Source of the DNA: Pseudomonadota bacterium
GTDB taxonomy: Bacteria > Pseudomonadota > Alphaproteobacteria > Ferrovibrionales > Ferrovibrionaceae
Reading direction: 5' to 3'
Assembly: GCA_021793055.1 (NCBI GenBank)
Contig: JAJYTL010000202.1
Coordinates: 1-6,177, forward strand
Length of the DNA stretch: 6,177 bases
The notes below the pieces were generated by a model that worked only from the letters and a program-made list of their open reading frames with translations, ran no database searches and had not been told where the DNA came from. The translations under genes and the position numbers were made by a program. The first letter of the stretch is position 1; every line of letters begins with the position of its first letter. Below are positions 5,568-6,177 of the stretch, piece after piece.

Positions 5568-6177
5568 ATGACGTTCAGTTGGCCGTTCTTCTGGCACTAC
5601 CTTACGCAGCCGAGCGCGCTCTATCTGACCGGGCTCGTCCTAACCATAACCCTCAGCGTGGTGTCGCAGATCGCCGGCACGGCGCTGGGGCTGGTGGCGG
5701 CGCTGGCGAGAATCTCCCCGATGCAGCCGTTGCAGGTGGCGGCCCGCTTCTACATCTGGGTCATGCGCGGTACGCCGCTTCTGGTGCAGATCGTCTTCAT
5801 CTACACCGGGCTTGCCGCCGCCAACATCTTCCGCTTCCACGATTTCCACATGGGCCTGCTCTCGATCGCGGGCAACGTTCAGGCCGGCATCCTCGCCCTC
5901 AGCCTGAACGAGGGCGCCTATATGGCGGAAATCATCCGTGCCGGCATCGCCTCGGTCGATCACGGGCAGGCCGAGGCGGCGCGCTCGCTCGGCATGACCG
6001 ACGCGCTGGTCATGCGGCGCATCATCCTGCCGCAGGCCCTGCGGCTGATCATTCCGCCGCTCGGCAACCAGTTCAACATCATGCTGAAGAACAGCACCCT
6101 GGTCAGCATCATCGGGGTGCCCGAGCTTCTGCTCGTGACCGAGACGATCAACTCGGCGACCTTCCGCACCTTCGAGC
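5568..6177 (+). CDS. Amino-acid-type ABC transporter permease, HisM/HisQ family (partial, C-terminus missing)
   Basis: The first 203 codons of an inner-membrane permease subunit are present; the gene continues past the right edge, lacking perhaps 20-40 residues by family length. Membrane segments are visible at about 18-48, 61-85 and 97-125. The sequence has the conserved RGTPLLVQ (67-74) of polar amino-acid permeases and the cytoplasmic EAA loop EAARSLGM...IILPQAL (136-158), which docks on the ATPase subunit. It starts at an ATG 17 bp after the binding-protein stop, preceded by AGGTAGGG (5556-5563), so the two are co-transcribed. An ATG at 5550 overlapping the binding-protein stop is followed by a stop after two codons and is not used. 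A second permease and an ATP-binding protein are expected downstream but are not in the window. Substrate is set by the binding protein and is not known. Confidence 0.94.
   Translation, partial: MTFSWPFFWHYLTQPSALYLTGLVLTITLSVVSQIAGTALGLVAALARISPMQPLQVAARFYIWVMRGTPLLVQIVFIYTGLAAANIFRFHDFHMGLLSIAGNVQAGILALSLNEGAYMAEIIRAGIASVDHGQAEAARSLGMTDALVMRRIILPQALRLIIPPLGNQFNIMLKNSTLVSIIGVPELLLVTETINSATFRTFE

Overview
The window reads as high-GC chromosomal DNA of a proteobacterium, most likely an alphaproteobacterium. The reasons are the strong G/C bias at third codon positions, the PimC/PimD-like acyl-CoA dehydrogenase pair, the family-3 solute-binding protein transporter and a near-perfect sigma-54 promoter. 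I see no tRNA, rRNA, CRISPR array, insertion sequence or phage gene. Most of the window is ordinary metabolism and transport; the less ordinary signals are in the intergenic control regions and in a few substituted functional residues.

Left part (1-2008): two acyl-CoA dehydrogenase genes lie on the minus strand. The upstream one (238-1425) is complete and resembles the large subunit of pimeloyl-CoA dehydrogenase. The downstream one (1-221, cut by the window edge) resembles the small subunit. They are 16 bp apart and probably form one operon encoding a heteromeric flavoenzyme. A small hotdog-fold (PaaI-type) thioesterase gene diverges from them on the plus strand. Desaturation of an acyl-CoA and hydrolysis of acyl-CoAs are related jobs, so the divergent pair may serve one acyl-CoA degradation pathway.

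Middle part (2021-4304): a two-gene minus-strand operon encodes a MarR-type repressor followed by a ClC-family anion channel or transporter with a C-terminal CBS pair. The two genes overlap in a TGATG junction. The repressor promoter sits in a small AT-rich island and overlaps a perfect 8-bp inverted repeat, which suggests autorepression and control of the channel gene. The ClC gene ends only 12 bp from the convergent thioesterase gene, with no visible terminator between them.

Right part (4305-6177): a long intergenic region leads into a plus-strand ABC uptake operon. It begins with a periplasmic family-3 solute-binding protein and continues 17 bp later with a HisM/HisQ-type permease that runs off the window. 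Upstream are a strong sigma-54 (RpoN) promoter at 4565-4580, a 6-bp inverted repeat about 85 bp before the predicted start site that could bind an enhancer-binding protein, and two adjacent GC-rich hairpins in the predicted leader. The binding protein lacks acidic residues that normally hold the alpha-amino group of amino-acid ligands, so its ligand may not be a standard amino acid.
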